Source of the DNA: Natrialbaceae archaeon Tc-Br11_E2g14
GTDB taxonomy: Archaea; Halobacteriota; Halobacteria; Halobacteriales; Natrialbaceae
Assembly: GCA_001564275.1 (NCBI GenBank)
Contig: LKND01000031.1
Span: 1-33,408 of the forward strand
Reading direction: 5' to 3'
DNA: 33,408 nt
This document shows positions 15,003 to 23,805 of the stretch, piece after piece. Under the pieces are notes generated by a model. That model saw only the letters and a program-made list of their open reading frames with translations, was not told the DNA's origin and made no database searches. Within the stretch, counting starts at the first letter, position 1; the number at the start of each line of letters is the position of its first letter. The position numbers and the translations under genes were made by a program.

Positions 15003-16337
15003 ATGACCTCTCAAAAGGTGTCCGCTTCAGATGAAGGGAGCACGGTACACGGATCGGTTGTCATTCCGGCGGTTTCTGTACCGAGCACTGATATTTGTCT
15101 TCGTTCGCTTGCCCCAACCGGGGTTCACACCGTGGTTGTCTCTGAAGATTCGAAAGCGAAATCGTTTCATTCGAAATACTGCGATGAGGCCGTACTGGTC
15201 CCTGACCCGACAACAGATCTCGAGGGATATGCAAGGGCACTGCTCGCACTCGCCCGTCGCGACGACGTCCTCACTATCGTCCCAGTTCGCGAACCAGATA
15301 TTTTCGTTCTTTCAAAACATCGGGAGGCCTTCGCCGAGCACGTTGCAACCCCATGGCCGACTCTCGAAACGCTGGGACGCGTTCACGATCGAGTCCTTTT
15401 AACGGAGGCTGCAGCAGCCGCTGGCGTTCCGGCCCCCAGTACACGCCCGCTCAGCGAGGTTGAAACAGTCACTGAACCGTCCGTCGTCAAATCCCGCTAC
15501 AACCTCCTTGTCGATGAGTACGTCGACACAGTTCCGCCGGGCCACGTGGTACAGAACAACACAATCGAACACGTACAACCCTGTACAGTGCCACCGGCAG
15601 AGCGGCTGCAGGAGGCATTCAACCACGACCCCATCTTTCAGGAGTTCGTGCCGATCGACGAAGAGTACATGATTGGGGCACTCTACGACCATGGCGAACC
15701 GCTGGCGATGGTCCAACACAAACAGATACGGGGTGAATCATACACTGGTGGCGGTGGTGTCTATCGAGAGTCCATCTACGATGAGACACTCGAGAACGAT
15801 GCACTGGCGCTACTCGACGAACTCGAGTGGCACGGACTCGCCTGCATCGAGTACATGCGACACCCCAAAACGGGCGAATTTTACTTGACCGAAATCAACC
15901 CCAGAATGTGGACCTCACTCTCGGCCAACGTCCAAATGGGTGCGGACTTCCCGCGCCACTACTGGCAACTAGGGACTGATCGCTCAGCGGACATCGATGC
16001 AGAGTACGATCGAGGTGTCGGATGCCATTACCTCAAAGGTGAGTTGATGTACGTATTGAGTCTTCTCCGTGATGACTCGTCACTCATCGACCGTCCTTCA
16101 CTTCCGCAAACGATTCTCGAGATCGTTGGCTCATGCTATAGACACTCGAATTTTGATGTGTGCAGCCGTGACGACCCACAACCATTTATCCAAGATGTGT
16201 TGGTGGAACTGAGTGGGCTCGCTCCTGACACCGCCACAGTTCGTAAACTCGAGCGCTACACCAATCGAACAGACCCACCAGTGCATTGGCGCGAAGCAAC
16301 GGATGAGATCGCTACGAAGGAGCGGGTGAGGCACTGA
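15003..16337 (+). CDS. ATP-grasp family carboxylate-amine ligase
   Basis: A 444-residue protein with an N-terminal pre-ATP-grasp Rossmann-like part (VVIPAVSVPSTDICLRSLAP, VVVSEDSKAKSFHSKYCDEAV), then the ATP-grasp fold. Seen are the nucleotide-binding Lys in SVVKSRYN, the FQEFVPIDEEYMIGALYD strand, a Gly-rich loop SYTGGGGVYRES, and metal-binding Glu and Asn in YLTEINPRMWTS. The family joins a carboxylate to an amine through an acyl-phosphate; relatives are often near cell-surface polysaccharide genes, but no such genes are here. Codon use is slightly less GC-biased than its neighbours and the upstream region is AT-rich, which may indicate later acquisition. Palindromic repeat family 2 follows its stop. 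Confidence 0.85.
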   Translation: MTSQKVSASDEGSTVHGSVVIPAVSVPSTDICLRSLAPTGVHTVVVSEDSKAKSFHSKYCDEAVLVPDPTTDLEGYARALLALARRDDVLTIVPVREPDIFVLSKHREAFAEHVATPWPTLETLGRVHDRVLLTEAAAAAGVPAPSTRPLSEVETVTEPSVVKSRYNLLVDEYVDTVPPGHVVQNNTIEHVQPCTVPPAERLQEAFNHDPIFQEFVPIDEEYMIGALYDHGEPLAMVQHKQIRGESYTGGGGVYRESIYDETLENDALALLDELEWHGLACIEYMRHPKTGEFYLTEINPRMWTSLSANVQMGADFPRHYWQLGTDRSADIDAEYDRGVGCHYLKGELMYVLSLLRDDSSLIDRPSLPQTILEIVGSCYRHSNFDVCSRDDPQPFIQDVLVELSGLAPDTATVRKLERYTNRTDPPVHWREATDEIATKERVRH

Positions 16338-16342
16338 AAGTC

Positions 16343-16425
16343 GTTGCACACACCCTCACGATACCATTGCTCAAAGCTGGTGACGAATCGGGTCTGAGCC
16401 ATCTCACTGTGACGACGTGAAACTC
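16343..16425. repeat. Palindromic repeat family 2, copy 2 (right arm degenerate)
   Basis: GTTGCACACACCCTCACGAT on the left is the same outer arm as copy 1, there seen as its complement. The inner arm and right half (GGTCTGAGCC..TCTCACTGTGACGACGTGAAAC) are recognisable but diverged. It sits between the convergent ATP-grasp and membrane-protein genes, 5 bp after the first stop. Confidence 0.75.
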
Positions 16426-16452
16426 GTTTCGGTAGCTACCCTCGCTCGATCT

Positions 16453-17175
16453 TCAAGTTGTCTCGACTGGCTCGTCATCCTGACGACGGCCCACAACCGC
16501 GTAGCCAAGGCCACCGCCAATGGCCCCGAACAGGAACGGATAGATCAACCCGGCAGTGAGGATGGCATCGAACGGGACGGGCCGAATAATTCCCGCATCG
16601 ACGGCCACGGTCGTGAGCACGAGCGCGACGACGGTACAGGAGAGGTAGCCAACGAGCACCATCGCTCCCGTGGTCGCCCCGTCGACCCACTCCTCGAGTC
16701 CATGGCGGTGTCGGTAGGTGGTGAGTGCGCCGGCACCGACCAGCACCACCGGCGGCAATACGAAGAGCAGCCACTCGAGGCCGTCGCCGTCGAGGAGGAC
16801 GTTCTGACGCGCCGGCAGAAACGCGAACACGCCGCCATCGGGGATGTCCGTAGCCACGAAGTGGGCGTTGAAGTACGTCCAGGCAACGACCTCGAGGGTC
16901 ATCGGCTGGCCGGTGGTCGACTCGAGGATCTCCATACGGATGTCGTCGGCCGTGGAGGGACGAGTGACGAGATACGTGAGGAGGTACCCGATCAGCCAGG
17001 CGGCGCTGCCGAACCCGGTCGCCTCGAGGAGGGGGCGGTAGGAGTAGTCGGCGTCCGTGACCACTGTGTTGTCGGGATCCGTTTCCCTGTCGGCTCGCAC
17101 GCCGCTTGCGCTCCCCGTTCCGGATCCAGCCTCCACCGATCCATCATCGTCTGGCGCGTCCGGGGCCGCCGGCAT
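16453..17175 (-). CDS. Haloarchaeal polytopic membrane protein of unknown function
   Basis: A 240-residue protein with a disordered acidic N-terminus (about residues 1-48) and then four clear hydrophobic segments: SAAWLIGYLLTYLVT, WLLFVLPPVVLVGAGAL, AMVLVGYLSCTVVALVLTTV and AILTAGLIYPFLFGAIGGGL. A longer extracytoplasmic loop lies between segments one and two. It looks like one of the conserved haloarchaeal DUF families of inner-membrane proteins; no catalytic motif is seen. ATG at 17175 was chosen since the frame upstream enters sequence with no membrane-protein or haloarchaeal character. Divergent from rfcL, with 150 bp between starts. Confidence 0.75.
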   Translation of the reverse strand: MPAAPDAPDDDGSVEAGSGTGSASGVRADRETDPDNTVVTDADYSYRPLLEATGFGSAAWLIGYLLTYLVTRPSTADDIRMEILESTTGQPMTLEVVAWTYFNAHFVATDIPDGGVFAFLPARQNVLLDGDGLEWLLFVLPPVVLVGAGALTTYRHRHGLEEWVDGATTGAMVLVGYLSCTVVALVLTTVAVDAGIIRPVPFDAILTAGLIYPFLFGAIGGGLGYAVVGRRQDDEPVETT

Positions 17176-17295
17176 GATCGATACAAACGACCCCCCGATG
17201 ATAGCTATTCCGCCCACACGGGCGTGTCTCGAGCTTTCGGTCTCGGGTGTATGTGTGGAGCACAAGCCGGTCGCCCAAGCGTCGCGTCCGCAACC

Positions 17296-17303
17296 ACTAA
17301 ACG
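17296..17303 (+). promoter_or_regulatory. Putative TATA box of rfcL
   Basis: ACTAAACG is centred about 26 bases before the ATG at 17326, the expected spacing for a leaderless haloarchaeal transcript. The spacing also supports the chosen start over the much longer open frame upstream. Confidence 0.5.
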
Positions 17304-17325
17304 AGACTCCCACCAAGCACAGGCA

Positions 17326-18897
17326 ATGACCGACTGGACCGAGACGTACCGTCCGACCACGCTGTCGGAGGTGCGCGGAAACAATAAGGCTCGAGACGAA
17401 CTCGAGCAGTGGGCCAGAACCTGGGCGGACCACCGGAAGCCGGTCATCGTCCACGGCAGCCCGGGCATCGGCAAGACGTCGGCGGCCCACGCGCTGGCCA
17501 ACGACATGGGTTGGCCGGTGATGGAGCTCAACGCCAGCGACGATCGGCAGGCCGACGTCATCAAGCGGGTCGCGGGGGAGGCCTCGAAGAGCGGAACCCT
17601 CACCGGGGGCTCGAGCGGTCGCCGGCTCGTCATCCTCGACGAGGCCGACAACTTTCACGGCAACGCCGACTACGGTGGCTCTCGAGAGGTGACCCGCGTT
17701 GTCAAGTCTGCCCATCAGCCGATCATCCTGGTGGCAAACGAGTTCTACGACATGTCAAACGGGCTCCGAAACTACTGCAAGACGATCGAGTTTCGGGACG
17801 TCTCTGCCCGCTCGATCATGCCAGTGTTGCGGGACATCTGCCGGAAAGAAGGCATCGAATTCGAGGAGGATGCCCTGCGAAAGATCGCCGAGCAGACCAG
17901 CGGCGACCTGCGGTCTGCGGTGAACGACCTCCAGGCGGTGGCCGAGGAGACGGCGAAACTGACGATCGACGACGTGGTGACGGGTGAGCGTGACAGTACC
18001 GAGGGCATCTTCGACTTTCTCGACGCGCTCATCAAGGAAAAAGACGCCCACGGGGCCCTGCTCGCGGCCTACGACGTCGATGAGACCCCGGACGACCTGC
18101 TCAACTGGGTTGAGGACAACGTGCCCAAGGACTACTCGGGGGCAGAACTGGCCGACGCCTACGAGTTCATGAGCAACGCCGACCGCTGGCTGGGACGGGT
18201 TCGGGCCACGCAGGACTACTCCTACTGGCGTTACGCGACCGATAACATCGCCGCCGGTGTCGCGGCCGCTCGACGCGAACCAAAGGGTGGGTGGACCCGC
18301 TATGGCCCGCCGAGTTACTGGTCCAAGCTCGGGCGGACCCGCGGCAAACGCGACCGGCGAGACGCAATTGCCCAGCGTATCGCCGATCGCGAGGCGGCGA
18401 GCGTCTCGACCGTCCGCCAGGAGATCCTCCCGTTCCTCGGGGCGATGACACACCACTGCAAAAACCGTGAGCTCACAGTGGCGATGGCGGCGGCCTATGA
18501 CATGGACGCCGACGAGATCTCGTTCGTCACGGGAAGTGGTGCGGACACCAACAAAGTCCAGGGGATCGTCGACGACGCCGTCGAACGCAGGGAACGGCTG
18601 GCCGTCGAACACTCGGGGTCGGCGTTCTTTGGTTCCTCGAGGGAGACGGACGACCCCGAAAATGGTGGGGCCGACGACGTGGAATCCGCGAGTGACGACG
18701 GGACAGAAACGAGCGAGTCGGGACCGTCGACGGGCTCACTCGAGCAGTTCGCCGATGACTCGGCTGGGGACGAACCGGCGTCGGGTGCCCAAACGAAGCC
18801 CGACGCAGCGGCGGCGGATTCGGATGAGGCCGAGGCGGCCACCGAATCGCGGCCCGAGGATGACGAGGATCAGTCGGGACTCTCCGATTTCTTCTGA
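17326..18897 (+). CDS. rfcL: Replication factor C large subunit
   Basis: Clamp-loader subunit that, with RfcS, opens and loads PCNA onto primed DNA. The 523-residue protein begins MTDWTETYRPTTLSEVRGN. Walker A is GSPGIGKTS at residues 44-52, Walker B is VILDEADN near 101-108, and the SRC-equivalent region follows. Lid and collar helices occupy about 170-400. The last 110 residues are acidic and disordered, ending in a textbook PIP box, QSGLSDFF at 516-523, for PCNA binding. No intein is present. The open frame continues about 300 codons upstream, but that part runs antisense to the membrane-protein gene and is spurious. Confidence 0.96.
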   Translation: MTDWTETYRPTTLSEVRGNNKARDELEQWARTWADHRKPVIVHGSPGIGKTSAAHALANDMGWPVMELNASDDRQADVIKRVAGEASKSGTLTGGSSGRRLVILDEADNFHGNADYGGSREVTRVVKSAHQPIILVANEFYDMSNGLRNYCKTIEFRDVSARSIMPVLRDICRKEGIEFEEDALRKIAEQTSGDLRSAVNDLQAVAEETAKLTIDDVVTGERDSTEGIFDFLDALIKEKDAHGALLAAYDVDETPDDLLNWVEDNVPKDYSGAELADAYEFMSNADRWLGRVRATQDYSYWRYATDNIAAGVAAARREPKGGWTRYGPPSYWSKLGRTRGKRDRRDAIAQRIADREAASVSTVRQEILPFLGAMTHHCKNRELTVAMAAAYDMDADEISFVTGSGADTNKVQGIVDDAVERRERLAVEHSGSAFFGSSRETDDPENGGADDVESASDDGTETSESGPSTGSLEQFADDSAGDEPASGAQTKPDAAAADSDEAEAATESRPEDDEDQSGLSDFF

Positions 18898-18933
18898 TCG
18901 ACGGTGACCACCTGGACTCCGTGATTTCGACGA

Positions 18934-19365
18934 TCACCGTGGTCGACCGTATCTCGAGTGAACCTCCGGCACCCAGGCATAGGTTTTCACCGTCCCCGCC
19001 GGGCCCCCGAACGGCTCGAGACAGATGAGCACGTCGTCGATGGTGTGGGCCGCGGAGGGCGCGACCGGCACACAACTGGCGGCGGTTTCGAAGACGCCTC
19101 GACCTTCGATATCCCGGGCCCCTCGTTCTCCAGGATTGCACCGCCCGCCCACCATCGGCCCTGACCCGGGCTGTCCACTCGAGTGACCGACCGCCGGCGG
19201 GTCGATGAGGTCGTCCTCGAGCAGTTTCGTGGCGAGCGTCGGTGCCCCAGCGGCGGCCCGGCGTCGACGGGCAAGATCGGGCAACTGCCATCGATCTCGA
19301 ATCCCATCACCAGGAGCACGCCAGGCAGATGAGCCACAGGCTCCCCGGACGCTCGCGCCCGTCAC
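18934..19365 (-). CDS. Hypothetical protein, uncertain
   Basis: A 143-codon frame whose middle and end have protein-like features and haloarchaeal codon use: LLEDDLIDPPAVGHSS, VGGRCNPGERGARD, CVPVAPSAAHTIDDVLICLE and GTVKTYAWVPEVHSRYGR. I do not recognise the family. The start is unclear: GTG at 19365 is the first candidate, and the first 35 codons are Arg- and Ala-rich and less convincing, so the true start may be downstream or the 5' end may be frameshifted. Two overlapping frames of similar length exist on the same strand, with poorer composition. It converges with rfcL, with 36 bp between stops. Confidence 0.4.
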   Translation of the reverse strand: MTGASVRGACGSSAWRAPGDGIRDRWQLPDLARRRRAAAGAPTLATKLLEDDLIDPPAVGHSSGQPGSGPMVGGRCNPGERGARDIEGRGVFETAASCVPVAPSAAHTIDDVLICLEPFGGPAGTVKTYAWVPEVHSRYGRPR

Positions 19366-19664
19366 CGTGTCTCGAGATGTGCAGGGCTCCGCTCGCGGCG
19401 TCGGTTCCCACCGTTATCACCGCTTGGCTTACGGCCTTCTTCACTCGCCTGCCGACGGTCAACTAAACGTATAGTAAGGCTGACGCGATTTGTACGTCAC
19501 CACAGCGAGTCCCCTCCCGCTGTGTCGGCGTGTGGTGCCGTTCGCCGTTTCGAATCCGTTTACTCCCTGGAGGGCTAACTACCGGTCAATGATCGTGGTC
19601 TCGAGGCTTCGCCCCACCGACTGTCGCGGGGACGTGATCGTCCGTCTGGACCCGGTGATCGGTC
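19366..19664. other. Intergenic region upstream of the P-type ATPase
   Basis: About 300 bp with no convincing gene. A short inverted repeat, CACAGCG near 19501 and CGCTGTG near 19517, could form a small hairpin. No clear TATA box precedes the GTG start of the ATPase gene. Confidence 0.35.
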
Positions 19665-22337
19665 GTGACTGACGACCGCGACGCGCCGAGGGCGACACGG
19701 GATCGCATCGGACGGTCGGGTGAGGCCCCCTGCGCTGAGGAATCAACTCGAGGACGCTGTGCGGTCTGTGGCACCACCATCGAGGGGAAAGGCACGCCCC
19801 TCGAGGGCGACGCTCGCGCCTGCTCGCGGGGTTGTGCCGGCGTCTGGGACACGCTGGGTCCGATCGACCCGGCCGTCGCTGCACGAGGCGGGGCGGACGG
19901 GTCACAGACGGTCTCGAGTGACGGCGAGGAGGATCGGCCAACCGACGATGCAACGTCCACGACGGACGGCGAGGGCGAGCCCACAGCGGACGAGGAGGCG
20001 GAGACCGGGGCGGACGGAGAGGCCGACCCACTCCTCAACCCCATCGAGCGGACGTTCCTTCGGATAGACGGCATGCACTCGCCCATCGACGAGGCCTATC
20101 TCGAGCGGGTGGCCACCGCCATGGACGGCGTCGTGGCCGCCGAGGCGAGTTACATCTCGGCGTCGATTCGGGTCGACCACCGCGCCCAGACCGTCGCCCC
20201 GCTCGAGATCCGCGACGGACTCAGTCGCATGGGCTTTACCGCGTACCTGCGCGAGGAGACGGATCCAAACGATGGCGAAACGGGGCCGACGCGTCGATCC
20301 CGCGAAATGTCGGGGATTCGGAAGCGCCGAGCCGACGACATGCTCGAGGTCAGGTACATCCTCGGCGTCGTCTTCGGCTCGTTTCTCATGTTGCCGTACG
20401 TGACGATTCTGTACCCCGCGTACCTGGCGATGCTCTTCCCGGACGGCCCCCTCCAGTCCTTCGAACAGCTCTTCTCGGACAGCGGGTTGCTGTTCTTGCA
20501 GGTCTACTTCGTCCTGACCGGGATCGTCCTCTACATCACGGGCAAGCCGCTGCTCCGGGGCGCCTGGATTAGCCTCACGATGCGACGGCCGACCATCGAT
20601 CTCCTGGCAACTGGCGCGATCTTGAGCGCGTTCGCCGCGAGCACGGTCGCCGTCCTCGTCGCAGGCACCAACGTCTACTTCGACCTCGTCATCGCCATCG
20701 CCGCGCTCGTCACCGGGGCCCTGCTCTATGAATCGGTGATCAAACAGCGAGGGCTCGAGCGACTCACCGACCTCACGATCTCCCAGGTCGACACGGCGCG
20801 CCGGTTAGCGGGTGACGGCACGACCCGCGAAGTGGCCGTCGACGCCGTCGCCTCGGGGGACACGCTGCTCGTGCGCGCCGGCGAACGAGTGCCGATCGAT
20901 GGCCACCTGGCCGAGGGCGAGTGCACCGTCGACGAGGCGATCGTCACCGGTGAATCGACACCGGTGAAAAAGACCGCGGACGACGAACTGATCGGTGGCT
21001 CGATCGTCGTCTCGGGAGCGGCCGTCGTGGACGTCGGCGAGGCACCCTCGAGCAGCATCGACAGTCTCACCTCGGCCGTCTGGCAGCTGCAAACGGGCAC
21101 CCACGGGAGCCACCGCCGGATCGATGCCCTCGCTGGTCGGGTCATGCCGTGGGTCGCGGGACTGTCCGTCGTCGCTGGCTTGGCCGTTGGGATCCTGACC
21201 GGCAGTCCGATCGCGGGCTTGCTCGCGCTCTTTACGACCTGGTTCGTCGGTGCGCCGTGGATGCTCGGCCTGTCGACCCCACTTTCGATCGCCGCGACCA
21301 TCGAGTCCGCTCTCGAGCGCGGGATCGTCATCTTCGACGAGACCGTCTTTCGAAGACTCGAGGCGGTCGATACCGTCGTCTTCGACAAGACGGGGACCCT
21401 GACTGGTGGGGAGATGACGGTGCTCGAAGTGACGGGACCCGAGCGTGCCCTCTCGGCGGCGGCCGCCCTCGAACGCCGGGCGGCCCACCCCGTTGCGCGA
21501 GCGATCGTGGCGGCCTTCGGCCGGGAGCCGACGGCCGAGCGGGAGGCTTCCGACGCCACCACGCGAACTGACGGTGGGGAGGCGACGACCGCGACACCTG
21601 GCGCCGACGTCGAGAACTTCGATAGCCACGACCTTGGCGTCAGCGGTGTAGTGGACGGCAGCGAGGTCCTCGTGGGCCATCCAGCCCTCTTCGAGGAGCA
21701 CGGATGGTCGGTCGAACCGGCCATTGAGACGCGACTCGAGGATGCTCGCGGTTTCGGCCGCCTGCCGGTGCTCGTCGGCCGTGACGGTCGGGCGGAGGGC
21801 ACCGTGGTCGTCGGCGACGAGGCACGAGCCGACTGGGCGGCCACTCTCGATCGGCTCGCCGATCGGGGTCTCGAGGTATTGATCGTGACTGGTGACGACG
21901 CCCCGGCTGCAGCGACGTTCGACGCCCACCCTGCGGTATCGGCAACGATGTCGAACGTCTCGCCCGCCGGCAAGGTCGCCGCGATTCGACAACTCGAGCG
22001 GGAGGGAGCGGTTGCGATGGTCGGTGATGGAACCAACGACGCCCCTGCATTGGCGGCGGCCGACCTCGGGATCTCCCTCGGCGGGGGAACGGATCTCGCT
22101 GCCGATGCGGCAGACGTGACGATTGCCGACGACGATCTGCCCGCGATCGCGGCGACGTTCGAACTGGCAACCGCTGCATTGAAACGGATCGCTCAGACCG
22201 ACCGCCTCGCACTCGTCTACAACGCCATCGTGATTCCACTCGTCATCCTCGGATTGCTCAACCCGCTGTTCGTCATCGGTGCTGTGGTGGTGGGGGCGAC
22301 GCTCGTGACGATCAACGCGTTCCGACCCTTGCCGTGA
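19665..22337 (+). CDS. Heavy-metal-type P-type ATPase lacking canonical metal-ligand cysteines
   Basis: An 890-residue P1B-type pump. Order: a Cys4 N-terminal motif like that of CcoI/CopA2 ATPases (C32-x2-C35 and C53-x3-C57), a disordered acidic linker, an HMA-like domain starting about residue 130, and membrane helices. Then come an actuator domain with VTGES, the phosphorylation motif DKTGTLT at 574-580, an HP motif in AAHPVARAI, GDGTNDAP at 787-794 and two final helices. ATP-cycle motifs are intact. The metal site is not: the membrane CPC motif is APW at 530-532 (GAPWMLGLSTP), the HMA GMxCxxC is GMHSPID at 136-142, and the last helix lacks the usual M-x2-S-S. Copper, zinc or cadmium transport is therefore doubtful; the ion is unknown. 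The start is the GTG at 19665. Confidence 0.88.
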   Translation: MTDDRDAPRATRDRIGRSGEAPCAEESTRGRCAVCGTTIEGKGTPLEGDARACSRGCAGVWDTLGPIDPAVAARGGADGSQTVSSDGEEDRPTDDATSTTDGEGEPTADEEAETGADGEADPLLNPIERTFLRIDGMHSPIDEAYLERVATAMDGVVAAEASYISASIRVDHRAQTVAPLEIRDGLSRMGFTAYLREETDPNDGETGPTRRSREMSGIRKRRADDMLEVRYILGVVFGSFLMLPYVTILYPAYLAMLFPDGPLQSFEQLFSDSGLLFLQVYFVLTGIVLYITGKPLLRGAWISLTMRRPTIDLLATGAILSAFAASTVAVLVAGTNVYFDLVIAIAALVTGALLYESVIKQRGLERLTDLTISQVDTARRLAGDGTTREVAVDAVASGDTLLVRAGERVPIDGHLAEGECTVDEAIVTGESTPVKKTADDELIGGSIVVSGAAVVDVGEAPSSSIDSLTSAVWQLQTGTHGSHRRIDALAGRVMPWVAGLSVVAGLAVGILTGSPIAGLLALFTTWFVGAPWMLGLSTPLSIAATIESALERGIVIFDETVFRRLEAVDTVVFDKTGTLTGGEMTVLEVTGPERALSAAAALERRAAHPVARAIVAAFGREPTAEREASDATTRTDGGEATTATPGADVENFDSHDLGVSGVVDGSEVLVGHPALFEEHGWSVEPAIETRLEDARGFGRLPVLVGRDGRAEGTVVVGDEARADWAATLDRLADRGLEVLIVTGDDAPAAATFDAHPAVSATMSNVSPAGKVAAIRQLEREGAVAMVGDGTNDAPALAAADLGISLGGGTDLAADAADVTIADDDLPAIAATFELATAALKRIAQTDRLALVYNAIVIPLVILGLLNPLFVIGAVVVGATLVTINAFRPLP

Positions 22338-22676
22338 ACCGCTCCGTGCCACCGGCCACCGACCGGACCGGTGAGAGCCGGTTTGGTGGCCCATCGGTCC
22401 GCAGGATCTTCGGGTGGTGCCGGCCGCCATTGGACGCCTACTCAGACTGCCGTGGATCGACCCCGGCGAGAAACCAGTATTGCGCCGTCTCGCTATGGAG
22501 CCGTATCACTCAGTTCACAGCACTCGTTGTCGCTCGACGGTCGTCGATCCCGTGGCGGGCGCTCGGTGGTCCATCGGGCGACGGTCTTCGCAGCGACCAG
22601 ATACCTCCGCACCGACATGTCCTCACCCATTCCAAAGTTTAATGCAGGCTGAATCTGTATTTGGGGAGAAGACCAA
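22338..22676. other. Intergenic region before the acidic protein gene
   Basis: About 340 bp without a convincing gene; the open frames here are Arg- and Ser-rich shadows. GTTTAATG near 22637, about 38 bases before the ATG at 22677, is a possible TATA box giving a leader of roughly a dozen bases. No inverted repeat of either family was found. Confidence 0.4.
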
Positions 22677-23648
22677 ATGACAGATAGCAGGATCGATGAC
22701 AAATCGAGCGAGGGGGACCTCGATGCCAGCCCCAGCATGGAGGAGCTGTTCGGCGATATCGAGGAGGAGTCGCTCGAGGGGGTCGATCGGGAACCGTCGT
22801 CCGGGGGGTCGGACGACGGCGTCGAGGACGTGACGGCGGCTGACGTGTTCAGTCAGTTGCAAGCCGAGGCCAGCGCGTCCGAGGACGAGGTGCTGGCGGA
22901 TGAGAGCCCTGAAGACATCATCGCGAGTGCGGACGAAGCGGACGACGAGCCCGCGATGGAGGACGAACTGGTCGATGCGGGTGCCCTCGACGATCTGCTC
23001 TTGACGGGACGGACCAAAGAAAACGAGTTCCTCTGGGTCGATAGCGGTGACGATGGGCCAACCGACGAGTCCACCGGTGCCGGCTTCGCTGGGTCCGATG
23101 TCAGTGAGAATGCCGAATCGGACGCCACTGGTGAGGCCGACGGTGAGGACGGTACTGATACGGACGATGGGTTTGGCGAGTCCGATGATGCTACCGTCGG
23201 GCAGGACTCCGTTGTTCCGACCGGGTCTGGCCCTGCGACGGCCACCACAACGGTGCAATCCGATCGAACTGGCCTCACGAAAGCCGACTCGACCCCCGAG
23301 GAAATCGACAACACCGAGGGCAGTGGAGCGGATGCGACGGCATCGACTGGTGAGCCACCCGAGGGTGTGGACAGTGACCAGCCGGCTGCAGCCGAGTCCA
23401 ACCCACCCTCGGCTTCGGATTCCGCTCCTGTATCCACGGGCGAGGACAGCGATGATTCCGAGGCCGAGGACGGATCCTCAGGCCGAGCCGACTACTCCCT
23501 CGAGGCTCGAGCCGACCAATCCGAGGAAACGTCCCTCGTCGTCTCAGACGTCGAGGAGTCGGACACCGACCTCGTCTCGGCCGAGGACGAGGACGACACC
23601 GGCAGCGGTGGCTTCTTCTCGTGGCTGCGGTCGAAACTTCCTTTCTGA
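22677..23648 (+). CDS. Highly acidic, largely disordered protein with aromatic C-terminal motif
   Basis: A 323-residue protein of unknown function. The N-terminal 125 residues have several short conserved-looking segments that could be binding helices: SMEELFGDIEEES, VTAADVFSQLQAEAS, SPEDIIASADEAD, and ALDDLLLTGRTKENEFLWVD. The next 180 residues are Asp/Glu/Ser/Thr/Gly-rich and surely disordered. The protein ends GGFFSWLRSKLPF, a hydrophobic-basic motif that could be a membrane-touching amphipathic helix or a docking peptide. There is no signal peptide. Homologous haloarchaeal proteins probably exist but I cannot name the family. Monocistronic by spacing. Confidence 0.72.
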   Translation: MTDSRIDDKSSEGDLDASPSMEELFGDIEEESLEGVDREPSSGGSDDGVEDVTAADVFSQLQAEASASEDEVLADESPEDIIASADEADDEPAMEDELVDAGALDDLLLTGRTKENEFLWVDSGDDGPTDESTGAGFAGSDVSENAESDATGEADGEDGTDTDDGFGESDDATVGQDSVVPTGSGPATATTTVQSDRTGLTKADSTPEEIDNTEGSGADATASTGEPPEGVDSDQPAAAESNPPSASDSAPVSTGEDSDDSEAEDGSSGRADYSLEARADQSEETSLVVSDVEESDTDLVSAEDEDDTGSGGFFSWLRSKLPF

Positions 23649-23805
23649 TCAGTGTGGTGTTTCGAGCGGCGGCCGGTCCTGAATCGTTGCTATCGATAGA
23701 GCGCGGTACCGATGGTGCGTCACCGCTGCACAGCGTGGATCGGCACCGAATCTCGGGACGGCCGCCGTCGATAACGGTTTGTTGGGCAAGCCCATACATC
23801 CGCGT

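Noticed and set aside
16417-17325. Upstream extension of the rfcL frame by about 300 codons
   Set aside because: It is antisense to a membrane-protein gene, lacks RFC similarity, and a TATA box and normal family start support 17326.
19501-19523. Inverted repeat CACAGCG / CGCTGTG as an operator
   Set aside because: Seven bases with a GC-rich loop is too weak, and it is about 140 bp from the nearest start.
20805-22430. Long minus-strand open frame opposite the P-type ATPase
   Set aside because: Arg-, Ser- and Gly-rich shadow translation of a GC-rich gene; no family features.
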